IMG/VR virus record: IMGVR_UViG_3300044974_001269 | Coordinates: 1-57,725 of that record | Length of the DNA stretch: 57,725 nucleotides | From: a virus | Strand: one strand, 5' to 3' | Shown: positions 55,771-57,725 of the stretch, in pieces | Position numbering within the stretch: the first letter of the stretch is position 1 | How the letters are laid out: each line of letters opens with the position of its first letter | Position numbers and translations under genes: made by a program | Notes under the pieces: generated by a model | The model's database searches: none | What the model was told of the DNA's origin: nothing | The model's input: only the letters and a program-made list of their open reading frames with translations

Positions 55771-57725
55771 AGTTTTTGATTTTTTTACGAGTTTAATTTC
55801 CTCGTCTTGAAGTTTCAATTCATAGGATTTGTTTTCTAAAACATTTCCTGTTAGTACTTCTTCGGAAATCAAATCTTCGATTTTGTCTTGGATTGCTCTT
55901 TTGAGAGGTCTTGCCCCATAAATTTCGTCAAAACCGACTTTTGCTAGATAGTCAACAATGGTCTCATCAAAAGAAATTTTGTACTTGATTTCCTTCAATC
56001 TTTCAACCAATTTATTCAATTCGATTGAGGTAATTTTTTTGATATGTTCCTCGTTGAGTGTGTTGAACACAATCGTATCATCAATACGGTTTAAGAACTC
56101 GGGTGAAAAGAAATTTTTCATTTCTTTGAGTAACGTTTGTTTTTTTGCTTCTTCATTACCATACTGATTGGTGAAACCAATGCCAGAACCGAAGTCTTGA
56201 AGTTTCTTAACACCTAAATTGGTTGTAAGAATAATTAGGGTGTTTTTGAAATTGATTTTTCTTCCGAGACTATCTGTAACGTGACCATCATCCATCATTT
56301 GGAGAAGAATTGTGAAAACGTCTTTATGTGCTTTTTCTACCTCATCGAACAAAATTACGGAGTAAGGTTTGTTTTTCACTTTCTCTGTGAGTTGTCCACC
56401 CTCCTCATATCCAACATAACCTGGAGGAGCACCAACTAATTTGGATACAGTGTGTTTTTCTTGATATTCACTCATATCTACACGAATAAGTGATTCTTCT
56501 GACCCGAAAATTTCTTTTGCTAACTGTTTCGCTAAGTGAGTTTTTCCGACACCAGTTGAACCCAAGAAAATAAAACTACCGATTGGACGATTTGGGTCTT
56601 TGATTCCAAGTCTATTTCTCTTAATAGATTTAACAATCTTTTTGACTGCCTCATCTTGACCAATAACCTTACCCATCAATTCTTTATCCAAATTGAGCAA
56701 ATTTTTGGTGTCATCGATGGTCATTTTACTAACGGGGATTTTGGTCATATTTGAAACGACATCATAAACATTTTCAAGAATAACAATTTGTTTTTGTTTT
56801 TCCATTTCGTCATCAAACTTTTTCTTCTCGGAGTCTAACTTGTCCAAAAGTTTTTTCTCCTTGTCACGAAGTTGTGCTGCCTGCTCATAATTCTGTTTTT
56901 TTACAACATCGATTTTTTGTTGTTTGATTTCTGCCGCTTTCTTTTTCAAGTCCTCAATTACTTCCGGTATTTTCACTTCAGTTTGCATTCTGGCACCCAC
57001 TTCATCCAAGATATCAAAAGCTTTATCGGGGAATTCTCTGTCTGTGATATATCTTTCAGCGAGTTTCACACAGGTTTCAATTATTTCATCTGAATATTTC
57101 ACTTTGTGGAACGACTCATATTTTGGTCGAATATTCTTTAGAATTTCAATTGTTTCTTGAACTGAAGATGGTTCAACAATCACTTTCTGAAATCTTCTTT
57201 CAAGCGCTCCGTCCTTTTCAATATTTTTTCTGAATTCGTCTAAGGTTGTTGCACCGACAACTTGAATTTCTCCTCTCGAAAGGGCGGGTTTGAAAATGTT
57301 TGAACCGTCCATAGAACCGGCAGAATTACCTGAACCCACGAGTGTGTGAATTTCATCAATGAATACAATAATGTTTGGATTATCCTGTAATTCTTCAATG
57401 ATTACTTTCATCCTTTCTTCGAACTGTCCACGGTACTTGGTACCAGCAACCACAGAGGTCAAATCTAAATTGACAATTCTTTTATCAATTAAGTTTTTAG
57501 GACAATTCCCTTGAACAATCTTGATTGCTAAACCTTCCACGATTGCAGTTTTACCACAACCAGGTTCACCCACAATGATAGGGTTATTCTTTTTTCTACG
57601 AGATAGAATTTGAGCAATCCTCATAATTTCTCTATCTCTTCCAATTACAGGGTCAAGTTTACCCTCTTCGGCAAGTTTATTTAGGTCCCGACTGAAATTA
57701 TCTAACACAGGTGTGTTACTATCAG
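55756..57725 (-). CDS. clpC: ClpC-like AAA+ unfoldase (partial)
   Basis: At least 656 aa; the frame is still open at the window edge and reads [20 protein letters not shown] there, so the Clp_N domain lies outside. D1: Walker A GEPGCGKT and Walker [19 protein letters not shown]-type coiled segment follows ([17 protein letters not shown]), diagnostic of ClpC over ClpB and ClpA. D2: [30 protein letters not shown], and a [11 protein letters not shown] segment whose IGF is the ClpP-docking loop. So it should feed substrates to ClpP, encoded at 26973. Confidence 0.93.
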   Translation of the reverse strand, partial: DSNTPVLDNFSRDLNKLAEEGKLDPVIGRDREIMRIAQILSRRKKNNPIIVGEPGCGKTAIVEGLAIKIVQGNCPKNLIDKRIVNLDLTSVVAGTKYRGQFEERMKVIIEELQDNPNIIVFIDEIHTLVGSGNSAGSMDGSNIFKPALSRGEIQVVGATTLDEFRKNIEKDGALERRFQKVIVEPSSVQETIEILKNIRPKYESFHKVKYSDEIIETCVKLAERYITDREFPDKAFDILDEVGARMQTEVKIPEVIEDLKKKAAEIKQQKIDVVKKQNYEQAAQLRDKEKKLLDKLDSEKKKFDDEMEKQKQIVILENVYDVVSNMTKIPVSKMTIDDTKNLLNLDKELMGKVIGQDEAVKKIVKSIKRNRLGIKDPNRPIGSFIFLGSTGVGKTHLAKQLAKEIFGSEESLIRVDMSEYQEKHTVSKLVGAPPGYVGYEEGGQLTEKVKNKPYSVILFDEVEKAHKDVFTILLQMMDDGHVTDSLGRKINFKNTLIILTTNLGVKKLQDFGSGIGFTNQYGNEEAKKQTLLKEMKNFFSPEFLNRIDDTIVFNTLNEEHIKKITSIELNKLVERLKEIKYKISFDETIVDYLAKVGFDEIYGARPLKRAIQDKIEDLISEEVLTGNVLENKSYELKLQDEEIKLVKKSKTEKGI

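Noticed and set aside
1-57725. Window as a bacterial chromosome segment
   Set aside because: tmRNA, clpP, clpC and a TonB receptor would allow it, but the tRNA load, small overlapping genes, endolysin/holin, DUF6915/DUF6445-type genes and virion-type leaders fit a large phage better. Absence of capsid or terminase genes leaves some doubt.

Overview
The window looks like part of a large tailed-phage genome that infects a Bacteroidota (Flavobacteriia-like) host. It is AT-rich and densely packed with short genes, many overlapping as ATGA or TAATG. It carries 14 tRNA genes and a tmRNA, an endolysin with a holin-like protein, ThyA, an HNH nuclease, ClpP and a ClpC-like unfoldase. Many small proteins belong to phage-type families of unknown function. 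The host assignment rests on a type IX secretion (T9SS) C-terminal domain, an Oar-type TonB-dependent receptor, lipoproteins, and promoters of the Bacteroidota form TTTG-N19/20-TAnnTTTG. No terminase, portal, major capsid or polymerase gene lies in this window, so the phage call is an inference from context.

Layout. 1-8005 (minus): an operon of secreted or membrane proteins. It holds two CsgG-like proteins, a cohesin/dockerin-like protein with a T9SS domain, a holin-like protein, a low-complexity barrel protein, a C-type lectin and a GH19 endolysin. 8079-14185: PPK2 kinase and small virion-like or hypothetical proteins. 14182-15938 (minus): thyA operon. 16139-26912: mostly plus-strand large proteins that look like virion or internal proteins, with a glycosyltransferase-like gene and two 2OG-oxygenase-fold genes. 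26973-32637 (minus): clpP, then an HNH nuclease/two-carbamoyltransferase operon. 32723-39119: an AT-hook protein, three groups of tRNAs, a third 2OG oxygenase and small proteins. 39197-43952: peptidases, HAD proteins, an RmlC-like epimerase, a hotdog thioesterase and tRNAs. 43954-52627 (minus): short membrane and secreted cassettes plus a complete 1101-aa TonB-dependent receptor. 52638-57725: tmRNA, an M20-like peptidase, a zinc-ribbon metallopeptidase and a ClpC-like ATPase cut by the window edge.

Three systems stand out. (1) A translation-rescue and proteolysis kit: tmRNA with an unusual tag, ClpP, and a ClpC-like unfoldase that has an IGF ClpP-docking loop. (2) A family of short N-terminal leaders (type LLSEVNRI..LMG..LNE) shared by otherwise unrelated proteins: PPK2, a C39-like peptidase, an M23 peptidase, an AT-hook protein and membrane proteins. 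The leaders end in (L/I)xE, the site used by T4-type prohead proteases, so these proteins may be packaged in the capsid. (3) Two promoter classes. Host-type TAnnTTTG promoters precede the tRNA cluster, tmRNA, clpP and the HNH operon. A TATTTAT box lies 2-24 bp before many start codons, including most leader-bearing genes, and is often fused to the preceding terminator.
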